DNA of 64,000 nucleotides, taken from an uncultured Prevotella sp. (GTDB lineage: Bacteria > Bacteroidota > Bacteroidia > Bacteroidales > Bacteroidaceae). The notes below the pieces were generated by a model. That model saw only the letters and a list, made by a program, of their open reading frames with translations, ran no database searches and was not told the DNA's origin. Made by a program: the position numbers and the translations under genes. Location of the stretch: the NCBI GenBank assembly GCA_934219025.1, contig CAKQDG010000004.1, positions 1 through 64,000 on the forward strand, given 5' to 3'. Shown here piece by piece: positions 1 through 8,144 of the stretch (position 1 is its first letter; each line of letters starts with the position of its first letter).

Positions 1-4
1 GCTG

Positions 5-892
5 CTAAGTATCTATAACTTTTTTCGAAATAGTTATGGCAACTTTTTGACTTGCGGCATTATCCCGAACTGGGGTAGTCCTTACATCATAATTTTTAAG
101 AGTGTAGCTAATCTGATCCTTTGTTAGGCCATACTTTTCCGAAATTTCTTCGTAGGTGTACCAGTCCGGATCCACTTCATTTCCTTTTTGCTTGATACTA
201 TCGATATGTATCTTTGAGTAATAGGCCTTACCATTTCTGTTGACCCTTGGCACCTTGTGATAGGTTACAAAACTCATTGCGTTGGTTCGAGTCATACCAT
301 ACATATCCATCACCTGATCCATTGTATAGTAGTTGTCGAGATTGATTTCTTCAAGAAGGTCTGCAAACTTTGCATCAACTGCCTTTTTGCTGAAGAAGGT
401 GTTACGGCCTTCATAAACTTTTGGAATACCCATACGGTCACAACGTCCCCATACGGCTTTGCGACCGATGTGATATTTCTCCATGATTTCACGAAGGGTA
501 TAATACTCCTGTTCTTCCTTGATTTGATATTTTCTCTTCTTGTATGGTGAAGCTTCATCGAACATCTTGTCTAAGTCTGATGTTCTAACAAAAGTCTTAT
601 TTCTGATTTTTATAGCTTTAACAATACCAGTTTGGAAATATCTATATACAGTAGCACGGCTTACACCGAATAGAACGCCAATGTCTTTCGGGGTAAGGAA
701 TGCCTTTTCTCGCAAGGATTTTATCTTCTCTTCCTCACGCAAAGCTTCGGCACTTTCTTTCTCATTTTTCTTCTTTTCGGATTCTCTTTTCCGGAAAGCG
801 ACACGTTCACAGCGTCTTGAACAGTATTTACTGGTCATTTTGCTGGCAACAAACTCCTTTCCACAGACTCCACACACCTTAATTATTCTCAT
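5..892 (-). CDS. Zinc-ribbon protein with four tandem helix-turn-helix repeats
   Basis: Predicted DNA-binding protein of 295 aa. The N-terminus has a treble-clef or zinc-ribbon-like pattern with Cys7, Cys10, Cys24 and Cys28, followed by a Lys/Glu-rich helix at about 30-60. Four repeats of roughly 45-55 residues follow. Each opens with a phrase such as LTPKDIGVLFGVSR, YTLREIMEKYHIGR, YTMDQVMDMYGMTR or YTYEEISEKYGLTK, and ends in a basic or aromatic wing. This is the MerR/excisionase-type winged HTH layout. No recombinase, effector domain or phage gene is nearby, so a regulator or nucleoid-type binder is more likely than a true excisionase. The gene is monocistronic on the minus strand. Its upstream DNA carries phased TCTCA motifs that could be its own operators (inference). 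The target and regulon are unknown. Confidence 0.75.
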   Translation of the reverse strand: MRIIKVCGVCGKEFVASKMTSKYCSRRCERVAFRKRESEKKKNEKESAEALREEEKIKSLREKAFLTPKDIGVLFGVSRATVYRYFQTGIVKAIKIRNKTFVRTSDLDKMFDEASPYKKRKYQIKEEQEYYTLREIMEKYHIGRKAVWGRCDRMGIPKVYEGRNTFFSKKAVDAKFADLLEEINLDNYYTMDQVMDMYGMTRTNAMSFVTYHKVPRVNRNGKAYYSKIHIDSIKQKGNEVDPDWYTYEEISEKYGLTKDQISYTLKNYDVRTTPVRDNAASQKVAITISKKVIDT

Positions 893-930
893 TTTTACAT
901 GCTCTTTTGGGTTAATGAGGTCGTCGATTT

Positions 931-1064
931 TGTCTCAGACTGTCTCACATATTCTCAGTATTTCTCACGAGGTGCCAAACATGAGAAATGGTCGAAGGAT
1001 TGAAACTGTCTCATTTTGTCTCAGAAGGTACCAAAACATAGATTTTTTCCTTTCCATTTTCTCA
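931..1064. promoter_or_regulatory. Phased TCTCA motif array upstream of the four-HTH gene
   Basis: NNTCTCA heptamers start at 931, 941, 951 and 961, exactly 10 bp apart. A second pair starts at 1007 and 1017, again 10 bp apart, and a single copy at 1058. An inverted copy (TGAGAAA) lies at 982-988. The array fills the upstream region of the divergent-facing HTH gene that starts at 892. A poor -7-like box (CATGTTTG on the minus strand, 976-983) sits between the clusters. Seen directly: copies and spacing. Inferred: operator function. Confidence 0.5.
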
Positions 1065-1151
1065 CAGAATTGAGGGCCACGAATGAAATTTGAGCCAAAA
1101 ATACGCCAAAAAATTGGTTTCAGCAAATTACAAATGGAATGTGTTAAGACG

Positions 1152-1177
1152 AAAAAAGCCACCTAAATAGGTGGCTT
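1152..1177 (-). terminator. Intrinsic terminator of mnmE
   Basis: A 9-bp perfect stem AAGCCACCT/AGGTGGCTT with a 4-base loop, followed on the minus strand by a run of six T. It lies about 45 bp past the mnmE stop codon. Confidence 0.85.
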
Positions 1178-1220
1178 GCAATCAGTTATAAAAATGTTCG
1201 TTTTAGTGCTGTCCTGGGGG

Positions 1221-2669
1221 TTACTTTCCGATGCAGAAGTGGCTAAAGATATTTCCAAGCACTTCATCAGTTTGAATCTCGCCACCTGTAATCTCGCCAA
1301 GATGATATAGACAGCTACGGAGATCCTGACTGAGCAGATCTGTAGAAATGTTCATCTGTAGACCATTAATGACGCGCTTTATGTCGGAAAGAGCAGATTT
1401 AAGGGAAGACAAATGGCGTAAGTTGCTTACAACAACATTATTGCCGTAGTCTTGCATTTGAGATGAATATGATGTAAGTGCAGACCTTAGGTAATCAATA
1501 CCTTCGCCTGTTTTTGCAGAAATCGCTATGATATCAGGATTACAGTTCTCTGAAGAAGCATCGGCTGAAGTCATGCCAATAAAATTCGTCTTATTGATAA
1601 AGGGAACAAATTCTGTATACGAACTGACAATATCTGTTTTGTTGAGAACAAAAAGCACTTTTTTACCTGTACAGAGATGACCCACTTTCTGTGCAAGTTC
1701 AATATATTGTTCTTTGGCTTTTGTTGCATCAATCAGAATTATTACAATCTCTGCTTGTTTGACTTTTTCAAGCGTACGCTCTATACCTATATTTTCAATT
1801 TTGTCTTGAGTTTCTCTTATTCCTGCAGTATCAATAAAACGGAAATTTATGCCGGAGATGTTTATTGTGTCTTCAATCACATCACGTGTCGTGCCATGAA
1901 TATCGCTGACGATAGCACGTTCTTCACCAACCAACTTGTTTAGAAGTGTTGATTTGCCTGCATTCGTTTCACCTATGATAGCTACGGGAATACCGTTTTT
2001 GATGGCATTTCCCAATTTGAAAGATTCAACAAGTTCATTTATTATTTTATATACCTTCTCTGCAATATCATTGAGTTCACTTCTGTCTGCAAATTCCAGT
2101 TCTTCGTGGTCGGAAAAATCAAGCTCCAATTCCATAAGTGAAGTCAGGTGTAATAGCTCGTCTCTCAACTTTGCGAGTTCTGTGCTGAAAGCTCCTCTCA
2201 TCTGGTTCATTGCTATGCGATGGCTCGCCGCAGTATTAGATGCTATCAAATCTGCAACTGCTTCAGCTTGCGACAAATCCATTTTCCCATTCAGGAAAGC
2301 CCTCTGCGTATATTCTCCAGGTCCGGCATCCCGGCAACCATTTGCTATCAGTAACTGCATCGTTCGCTGTAGAATATATGAAGAACCATGACAAGAAATT
2401 TCAACAGAATCCTCTCCCGTATAAGAGTGTGGAGCACGAAATATTGATACAAGAACTTCATCAACAATTTCGTTGTTTTTATTACCGTCAACAATAGTTC
2501 CAAATGCAATGGTATAAGCATCGCGTTCATGAAGTTTTCTTTTATCTTTGCCTACAGGCAGAAATATCTTGTCTACAACTTCAATAGCCTTTTCGCCAGA
2601 AATTCTTATTATGCCCAGTGCTCCTCCTGTTGCCGTTGCAATGGCACATATTGTATCGCTTTCAATCAT
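1221..2669 (-). CDS. mnmE: tRNA modification GTPase MnmE (TrmE)
   Basis: GTPase that with MnmG installs the 5-carboxymethylaminomethyl group on U34 of certain tRNAs, in the cytoplasm. The 482-aa product has the N-terminal folate-binding domain opening MIESDTICAIATATGGALG, a helical domain, and an inserted G domain. G1 is GETNAGKS (about 233-240), followed by a GTTRD switch, DTAG and NKTD. The C-terminus is CIGK, the conserved Cys motif of the family. An in-frame ATG 22 codons upstream exists, but the family N-terminus begins at MIES, so 2669 is chosen. A -7-like box TACATTTG lies 20 bp upstream of that start. The gene is transcribed alone and ends at a strong terminator. Confidence 0.97.
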   Translation of the reverse strand: MIESDTICAIATATGGALGIIRISGEKAIEVVDKIFLPVGKDKRKLHERDAYTIAFGTIVDGNKNNEIVDEVLVSIFRAPHSYTGEDSVEISCHGSSYILQRTMQLLIANGCRDAGPGEYTQRAFLNGKMDLSQAEAVADLIASNTAASHRIAMNQMRGAFSTELAKLRDELLHLTSLMELELDFSDHEELEFADRSELNDIAEKVYKIINELVESFKLGNAIKNGIPVAIIGETNAGKSTLLNKLVGEERAIVSDIHGTTRDVIEDTINISGINFRFIDTAGIRETQDKIENIGIERTLEKVKQAEIVIILIDATKAKEQYIELAQKVGHLCTGKKVLFVLNKTDIVSSYTEFVPFINKTNFIGMTSADASSENCNPDIIAISAKTGEGIDYLRSALTSYSSQMQDYGNNVVVSNLRHLSSLKSALSDIKRVINGLQMNISTDLLSQDLRSCLYHLGEITGGEIQTDEVLGNIFSHFCIGK

Positions 2670-2688
2670 TTTTTTCTTGTTTTGTCTG

Positions 2689-2696
2689 CAAATGTA
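2689..2696 (-). promoter_or_regulatory. mnmE promoter, -7 box
   Basis: TACATTTG on the minus strand matches the Bacteroidota TAnnTTTG box. TTTTG lies 22 bp further upstream (2719-2723) as a candidate -33 element. The short spacing to the ATG supports the start at 2669. Confidence 0.55.
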
Positions 2697-2802
2697 CGTT
2701 TTTTTATTTAATTTTGCACAAAATAAATGTAGCAAGATATGTCAATGACAAAAATATCTTCATTGAAGAAAAAATATTACCTATAAAAGATCAATATCAG
2801 AA

Positions 2803-3888
2803 GTGAAATTACATATTTTCAATCCGGAGCATGATATAGCCCTCGCTTACAACATACCGCATATAAGTGTACCTCATGCAGCGCAGGAACTTAGGATGAA
2901 TCTTGGTTTTCTGCCCTCTCTTTGGGCAGATGATGGCGATTGCGTATTGGTAGATGATATAAAATATGCTTTGAAGGTTTCCAACTCATTTAGAAACCAA
3001 ATGAATGATGTTCTTTTTGTTGAAAAAGGAGACCTGAAGAACCTTCCGATTTGTAAGGTCTTGCCATGGGGCTGGGACAGGAGAATTAAAGCAGAAATGG
3101 TTGAAAATGGGGTGGATGGTAGTCTGCTTCCTGATGATAGTAAACTTGATATAATTAGAGAACTTTCAGGGAGGCGGCATACTGTTGAACTTTTGAAGAA
3201 GTTGCGGGATGGCATCGAAAAAGTAACATGTGGAGAGTCTTTTGTTTGTAAATCAAACGAAGAAATTGAAGAACTGTTGCGTAGCTATAGGGCTATAGTA
3301 CTGAAGGCTCCATGGAGTTCATCAGGAAGGGGTATACGATATGTAACGGGGAAATATGATGAGGCAAAATGCTTGTGGGCAAAAAAAACTGTTTTGCGGC
3401 AGGGCTATATAATGGCAGAACCATATTATAACAAGGTCTGTGATTTCGCTCTCGAGTTTATTGCTCGTCAAGACGGTGGTGTGGAGTGTCGAGGGCTTTC
3501 TGTCTTTCATACCCTCAATGGTAAGTATACGGGGAATATTATATCCAGCGAAGAAGACAAACGCTTTCGCTTGGCAAGATATGTTGATATCGATTTGCTG
3601 GACATCATTACTTGTAGACTGGAGACTATTCTGTCGGAATATCTCGGAGGAGAATATGTGGGCAGACTTGGGGTAGACATGATGGCTGTAGCCGACATTG
3701 TTTCGGGGAAGTTGTTGCTCCATCCGTGTGTGGAAGTAAATCTCCGTGGTACTATGGGGCATGTGGCATTGGAACTCTCAAACAAGCGCATGGAATTTGC
3801 AAGTATGATGAGTATTTCACATGAAGTAAATTATCAATTGAAGATCAACAGGATAGAGGGAAAATTCGTTAATGTTATTTTCAGATAA
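2803..3888 (+). CDS. ATP-grasp-like protein of unknown function
   Basis: A 361-aa protein starting at GTG. I do not recognise a named family. It opens with MKLHIFNPEHDIALAYN, which is highly hydrophilic with no signal peptide, so it is probably cytoplasmic. The middle has IVLKAPWSSSGRGIRYV, like the ATP-binding glycine-rich strand-loop of ATP-grasp enzymes. The C-terminal half has GRLGVDMMAV and HPCVEVNLRGTMGH, like the metal- and phosphate-binding ExNxR segment. From that pattern I infer an ATP-dependent carboxylate-amine ligase fold. It is divergent from mnmE and 51 bp upstream of the GH43 gene. The substrate is unknown, and nothing nearby identifies it. Confidence 0.6.
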   Translation: MKLHIFNPEHDIALAYNIPHISVPHAAQELRMNLGFLPSLWADDGDCVLVDDIKYALKVSNSFRNQMNDVLFVEKGDLKNLPICKVLPWGWDRRIKAEMVENGVDGSLLPDDSKLDIIRELSGRRHTVELLKKLRDGIEKVTCGESFVCKSNEEIEELLRSYRAIVLKAPWSSSGRGIRYVTGKYDEAKCLWAKKTVLRQGYIMAEPYYNKVCDFALEFIARQDGGVECRGLSVFHTLNGKYTGNIISSEEDKRFRLARYVDIDLLDIITCRLETILSEYLGGEYVGRLGVDMMAVADIVSGKLLLHPCVEVNLRGTMGHVALELSNKRMEFASMMSISHEVNYQLKINRIEGKFVNVIFR

Positions 3889-3905
3889 CTTTATTCGATA
3901 GAAAT

Positions 3906-3913
3906 TATGTTTG
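3906..3913 (+). promoter_or_regulatory. Possible GH43 promoter, -7 box
   Basis: TATGTTTG matches TAnnTTTG and lies 26 bp before the GH43 ATG. No clear -33 TTTG is visible, so the gene may also be read from the upstream unit. Confidence 0.35.
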
Positions 3914-3939
3914 ATAACAAGAACTACTAAATTAAAAAA

Positions 3940-5586
3940 ATGAGGAAAAAACTATTATTAGCTACAATGTTGTCTTTGCCATTGTTGGCAACAGCACAGT
4001 ACCGATCGCAAGTGTGGTGCCCAGACAATGGTAATGGGACATACACAAATCCAGTGATAAATGCAGATTACAGTGATCCTGATGCTTGTGTCGTGGGTGA
4101 TGACTATTACCTTACGGCGAGTTCGTTCAACTGCATCCCCGGCCTTCCAATCCTCCATTCTAAGGATATGGTGAATTGGGAGATTATCGGTCATGCGGTG
4201 AAGGAACTTGAACCAAAAGAGGTCTTCGACAAGCCATCTCATGGTAATGGTATCTGGGCGCCGTCTATACGCTATCACAATGGAGAATTCTACATATATT
4301 GGGGAGACCCAGACTATGGCGTGTTTATGGTAAAGGCAAAGGATCCGGCAGGAGAATGGTCAAAGCCACTTTGTGTAATCCCCGGAAAGGGAATTATTGA
4401 TACCACTCCATTGTGGGATGAAGACGGGCGTTGCTATCTTGTGAACGCTTTTGCCAATAGCCGTTCGCGTTTTGCTTCCATCATTTGCGTGAGGGAAATG
4501 TCTGCCGACGGAACAAAGGCTATCGGTGATCCTGTGATTATTTATGATGGTAACGGAAAAGATAGTCGCACTTGTGAGGGACCAAAAATTTACAAACGTG
4601 ACGGTTGGTATTGGGTGATGTTCCCTGCAGGCGGAGTTCCTACAGGCTTTCAGGTAGCAATGCGTTCTAAAAATATCTATGGCCCATACGAAAGTAAGGT
4701 TGTTTTGGCACAAGGGAAAACTAAGATAAACGGCCCTCATCAGGGGGCATGGGTTCATACCAAATTTGGCGAGGACTGGTTCCTTCATTTCCAGGACAAA
4801 GAAGCATACGGACGAGTTGTGCATTTGCAGCCGGTAACTTGGAAGGACAATTGGCCAGTCATGGGTATTGACAAAGACGGCGACTATTGTGGTGAACCTG
4901 TAACTACCTATCGCAAACCAAAGACTTCCGGCAAGGTGCAGATTGAAAATCCGGTAGAGACAGATGAATTCAATAATCCGAAATTGGGCCTTCAATGGCA
5001 ATGGCATGCAAATTACAATCAGACTTTCGGTATGCCGACATCGTTTGGAACCATGCGTATATATACCCATAAACTCTCGGAAAATGCACCAAGTCTTTGG
5101 GAGGTGCCAAACCTTCTTCTTCAGAAGACGCCAGCCGATAAATTCACGGCCACAGCAAAACTCCGCTTTACGTCAAAGGACCAGAATCAGAGTGGCGGTA
5201 TAATAATGCAGGGACTTGACTACTCTGCTCTTGTTGTGAAAAGGGTGGGCGACTGCTTCCAGCTTCAGCAGCTCACTTGTAAAAGTGCAGACAAGGGAAA
5301 GAGCCAAACCGTAGATGTACTTGCAACTCTTCAGCCAACAGAAATTGACAAGATAGATTATCAGCCAGGTACGCATATAGACATTTATATGCGTATGAAT
5401 GTCTGCGACAGCAAATGTCAGTTCTATTACAGTCTTGATGGTAAGAAATTCACAAAAGTAGGCAAGGTCTTTAGTATGCGTGAAGGAAAATGGATTGGAG
5501 CCAAAATTGGTTTTGCTGCTTTTGAGCCTGCAGGCAAGACAAATCGTGGCTGGATTGATGCCGATTGGTTTAGAGTGACAAAATAA
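3940..5586 (+). CDS. Secreted glycoside hydrolase family 43 (beta-xylosidase/arabinofuranosidase type)
   Basis: Predicted exo-acting glycosidase on xylan- or arabinan-type chains. The 548-aa protein has a signal peptide (MRKKLLLATMLSLPLLATAQ). The five-bladed GH43 propeller has the expected acids: general base Asp46 in SDPD, pKa-modulating Asp154 in IIDTTPLWDEDG, and general acid Glu213 in CEGPKIYKRDGWYW. From about 335 onward there is a concanavalin-like beta-xylosidase C-terminal domain (FNNPKLGLQWQW and following). No lipobox is seen, so it is probably periplasmic. It is not beside a SusCD pair. The exact linkage cannot be told from sequence. A terminator follows at 5611. Confidence 0.9.
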   Translation: MRKKLLLATMLSLPLLATAQYRSQVWCPDNGNGTYTNPVINADYSDPDACVVGDDYYLTASSFNCIPGLPILHSKDMVNWEIIGHAVKELEPKEVFDKPSHGNGIWAPSIRYHNGEFYIYWGDPDYGVFMVKAKDPAGEWSKPLCVIPGKGIIDTTPLWDEDGRCYLVNAFANSRSRFASIICVREMSADGTKAIGDPVIIYDGNGKDSRTCEGPKIYKRDGWYWVMFPAGGVPTGFQVAMRSKNIYGPYESKVVLAQGKTKINGPHQGAWVHTKFGEDWFLHFQDKEAYGRVVHLQPVTWKDNWPVMGIDKDGDYCGEPVTTYRKPKTSGKVQIENPVETDEFNNPKLGLQWQWHANYNQTFGMPTSFGTMRIYTHKLSENAPSLWEVPNLLLQKTPADKFTATAKLRFTSKDQNQSGGIIMQGLDYSALVVKRVGDCFQLQQLTCKSADKGKSQTVDVLATLQPTEIDKIDYQPGTHIDIYMRMNVCDSKCQFYYSLDGKKFTKVGKVFSMREGKWIGAKIGFAAFEPAGKTNRGWIDADWFRVTK

Positions 5587-5610
5587 AAAAATACAATTTT
5601 CTAATATATA

Positions 5611-5650
5611 AAACCTTGAATTCTTATAATATGGAGTTCAAGGTTTTTTT
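5611..5650 (+). terminator. Intrinsic terminator after GH43
   Basis: A 10-bp stem AAACCTTGAA/TTCAAGGTTT followed by a run of seven T. It separates the GH43 gene from rprX. Confidence 0.85.
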
Positions 5651-5751
5651 GATACTTCATAATTGTTAAGTTTATTCTTCTGTTTTGGTTAATTGAATTA
5701 AATATAGTACAATTCTTTAACTAAAGTCCATAGCGTTTCTAAAAAACAGAA

Positions 5752-5759
5752 TAAATTTG
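5752..5759 (+). promoter_or_regulatory. rprX promoter, -7 box next to the start codon
   Basis: TAAATTTG is a perfect TAnnTTTG match and ends only 4 bases before the ATG at 5764. Transcription from it would start at or just past that ATG. Either the mRNA is leaderless, an internal start is used, or the box is a chance match. Confidence 0.4.
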
Positions 5760-5763
5760 CGAC

Positions 5764-7329
5764 ATGAAGAAAAAAACGATATGGATAATAGCTGTAGTTA
5801 TGGGATTTTCGTTCCTTGCTCTGTTGTTCCTTCAGTTGAAATACATGGATGCCATGATAAAGATGAAGAAAGAACAGCTGGACGAATCTGTGAACAAGGC
5901 ATTGTACCAGGCTTCAAGAAATCTTGAACTGAACGAGACTCTAAGGTATTTGGAGCGTGATGTAAACGAAACAGAACGTAGAGCTTATAAAAAAGATTCA
6001 GTGGGTAGCCGTTCTGGTATGCCTGATGGTACCGTGCAGCATTCCCATCAATATGCAGTGGCAGACAAGAACGGAAATGTGTATTCTTCTTTCGAGTTGA
6101 AGACTCTTACTGTAAAACCGTCGTCAATGCCTAAGGCAATGATACTTAGGAGTGATAGAAACTCTATTTCAGAGGCTACAAAGTCTATGAGAGAGATTGT
6201 TAAAAACAGGTACGTATATCAGAAGGCTCTTCTTGACGAAGTGGTGTATAATATACTTTATACGGCTTCAGACAAACCCCTCAAAGAACGTGTAAACTTT
6301 AAGCTTCTGGATCAGGATCTGAAGACTGAGCTTATGAATAATGGTGTGAATATGCCGTACCATTTTACTGTATCTACCCAAGACGGAAGGGAACAGTACA
6401 GGTGTCCGGATTACAGTAATGAGGGCGAGGAGTATAGCTATTCGCAAATATTGTTCAGAAATGATCCTATGAACAAGTCTGGTATCGTGAAAATACACTT
6501 TCCGGACATGAACACCTACATATTCAGTAGTGTTCGCTTTATGATTCCGTCAATAGTTTTTACTGTAGTTCTTCTTATTACGTTCATATTCACTATAGTA
6601 GTAATATTCCGTCAGAAACGATACACAGAGATAAAGAATGACTTTATCAACAATATGACGCATGAACTGAAGACTCCGATCAGCAGTATATCGCTTGCTG
6701 CACAAATGCTGAATGATGATACAGTTACCAAAAGTCCGGTTATGATGAAACACCTTGGAGGAGTAATCAATGATGAATCAAAGAGACTGCGTTTCCTTGT
6801 TGAAAAAGTTCTTCAAATGTCAATGTTTGACCGTAAGAAAGCTATCTTCAAGAAGAAAAGATTAAATATAAATGAACTTGTTGAAGGTGTGGCAAATACT
6901 TTCACGCTCAGAGTTGAACATACGGGTGGGCATATTATTACGGATTTAAAGGCAAAATATCCTATAATATATGTTGATGAGATGCACTTTACGAATGTCA
7001 TATTCAATTTGCTTGACAATGCCGTGAAATATAAACATCCCGACAGAAGCGTGGAACTTGTTGTAAAGACCTGGAACAACGATTCGCATATATTCCTTTC
7101 TGTGAAGGACAATGGAATTGGTTTGAAAAAAGAAAACTTGAAAAAAATCTTTGAAAAGTTCTATCGCGTACATACGGGCAACGTGCATGATGTGAAGGGT
7201 TTTGGACTTGGACTTGCTTATGTGAAAAAAATAGTTGAACTTCACAAGGGCGAAATTCATGCTGAAAGCGAGAAGGGTAAAGGTACAACCTTCATAATAG
7301 AATTGCCTATATCCAAGGAAACCGAATAA
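5764..7329 (+). CDS. rprX: Sensor histidine kinase, RprX-like
   Basis: Membrane sensor of a two-component system, 521 aa. It has an N-terminal transmembrane segment (about 6-24), a periplasmic sensor region (about 25-255), a second segment (about 260-285), and a cytoplasmic kinase. The H-box MTHELKTPISS puts the phosphorylated His at 300. Then come the N-box (FNLLDNAVKYKHPD), the G1 box (VKDNGIGLKKENL) and the G2 box (GFGLGLAYVKKIV). The response regulator starts 36 bp downstream. The order and the likeness to Bacteroides RprX support the name. The signal sensed is unknown. Start choice is uncertain because of the promoter position; Met13 (5800) is an alternative. Confidence 0.9.
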   Translation: MKKKTIWIIAVVMGFSFLALLFLQLKYMDAMIKMKKEQLDESVNKALYQASRNLELNETLRYLERDVNETERRAYKKDSVGSRSGMPDGTVQHSHQYAVADKNGNVYSSFELKTLTVKPSSMPKAMILRSDRNSISEATKSMREIVKNRYVYQKALLDEVVYNILYTASDKPLKERVNFKLLDQDLKTELMNNGVNMPYHFTVSTQDGREQYRCPDYSNEGEEYSYSQILFRNDPMNKSGIVKIHFPDMNTYIFSSVRFMIPSIVFTVVLLITFIFTIVVIFRQKRYTEIKNDFINNMTHELKTPISSISLAAQMLNDDTVTKSPVMMKHLGGVINDESKRLRFLVEKVLQMSMFDRKKAIFKKKRLNINELVEGVANTFTLRVEHTGGHIITDLKAKYPIIYVDEMHFTNVIFNLLDNAVKYKHPDRSVELVVKTWNNDSHIFLSVKDNGIGLKKENLKKIFEKFYRVHTGNVHDVKGFGLGLAYVKKIVELHKGEIHAESEKGKGTTFIIELPISKETE

Positions 7330-7365
7330 CGAAAATAAATATTAATAATATAAAAATTGAGAATT

Positions 7366-8064
7366 ATGGATGAAAAATTGAAAATCTTGCTTTGTGAAGA
7401 TGACGAGAATCTGGGAATGTTGCTTCGTGAATACCTTCAGGCTAAGGGATACAGTGCAGAACTTTGTCCTGATGGGGAGGCTGGTTACAAAGCTTTTTTG
7501 AAAACAAAGTTTGATATTTGTGTACTTGATGTTATGATGCCAAAGAAGGATGGCTTCTCTTTGGCACAGGACATAAGACAGGCAAATGCTGAAATTCCTA
7601 TAATTTTCCTTACTGCAAAGACTTTAAAAGAGGATATCCTTGAAGGCTTTAAGATTGGTGCTGATGATTATATTACAAAACCATTCTCAATGGAAGAACT
7701 TGTGTTTCGTATAGAAGCAATTTTGCGTAGGGTTCGTGGAAAAAGAAACAAGGAAAACACTCTTTACCACATCGGCCGTTTTACTTTTGATACGCAGAAA
7801 CAACTTTTGTCTATCGGCGACAAACAGACAAAACTGACAACAAAAGAGAATGAACTCCTTGCTCTCCTTTGCAGTCATGCCAATGAAATTCTTCAGCGTG
7901 ATTTTGCTCTGAAAACCATTTGGATTGACGACAACTATTTTAATGCACGCTCTATGGATGTATATATTACCAAGTTGCGCAAGCATCTTAAAGACGACGA
8001 TCAGATTGAGATTATCAATATTCACGGTAAGGGATACAAACTTATCACGCCCGAGGAAGATTAA
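7366..8064 (+). CDS. rprY: OmpR-family response regulator, RprY-like
   Basis: DNA-binding response regulator, 232 aa, partner of the upstream kinase. The receiver domain (1-120) has the acidic pair CEDDE near residue 10, the phospho-acceptor Asp55 in VLDVMMPKKDG, and Lys in the YITKPF loop. The C-terminal winged helix (about 135-230) includes TKENELLALLC and SMDVYITKLRKHL. The ATG at 7366 gives the family N-terminus (MDEKLKILLCEDD). An earlier TTG in frame is not needed. A bidirectional terminator follows. Confidence 0.93.
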   Translation: MDEKLKILLCEDDENLGMLLREYLQAKGYSAELCPDGEAGYKAFLKTKFDICVLDVMMPKKDGFSLAQDIRQANAEIPIIFLTAKTLKEDILEGFKIGADDYITKPFSMEELVFRIEAILRRVRGKRNKENTLYHIGRFTFDTQKQLLSIGDKQTKLTTKENELLALLCSHANEILQRDFALKTIWIDDNYFNARSMDVYITKLRKHLKDDDQIEIINIHGKGYKLITPEED

Positions 8065-8081
8065 TTTAAAATTTTGTATTA

Positions 8082-8130
8082 AAAAAAACAGGACTAATGT
8101 TCAAGTATCAGCATTAGTCCTGTTTCTTTT
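8082..8130. terminator. Bidirectional terminator between rprY and mltG
   Basis: A 14-bp stem AAACAGGACTAATG / CATTAGTCCTGTTT (8086-8099 and 8112-8125). It has an A-run to its left and a T-rich stretch to its right, so it can serve both convergent genes. Confidence 0.85.
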
Positions 8131-8144
8131 ATCGTGCATGAGCA

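Larger units (their letters stand above)
893..1220. other. 328-bp intergenic region
   Basis: Between the four-HTH gene and mnmE. It holds the TCTCA motif array (931-1064) and the mnmE terminator (1152-1177). Open frames crossing it lack start context and family resemblance. I see no RNA gene or repeat beyond these. Confidence 0.6.

Noticed and set aside
280-300. A GGTTCGA-like T-loop signature, seen here and again near 31693
   Set aside because: Both lie inside coding sequence and no cloverleaf arms can be drawn around them, so they are not tRNAs.
931-1064. The repeat-rich upstream region as a CRISPR array
   Set aside because: Units are only 7 bp, with no spacers of the usual length and no cas genes.
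540-1073. A 177-codon plus-strand frame over the four-HTH gene and its upstream region
   Set aside because: It is complementary to the HTH gene and the motif array, with low-complexity Ser/Phe content.
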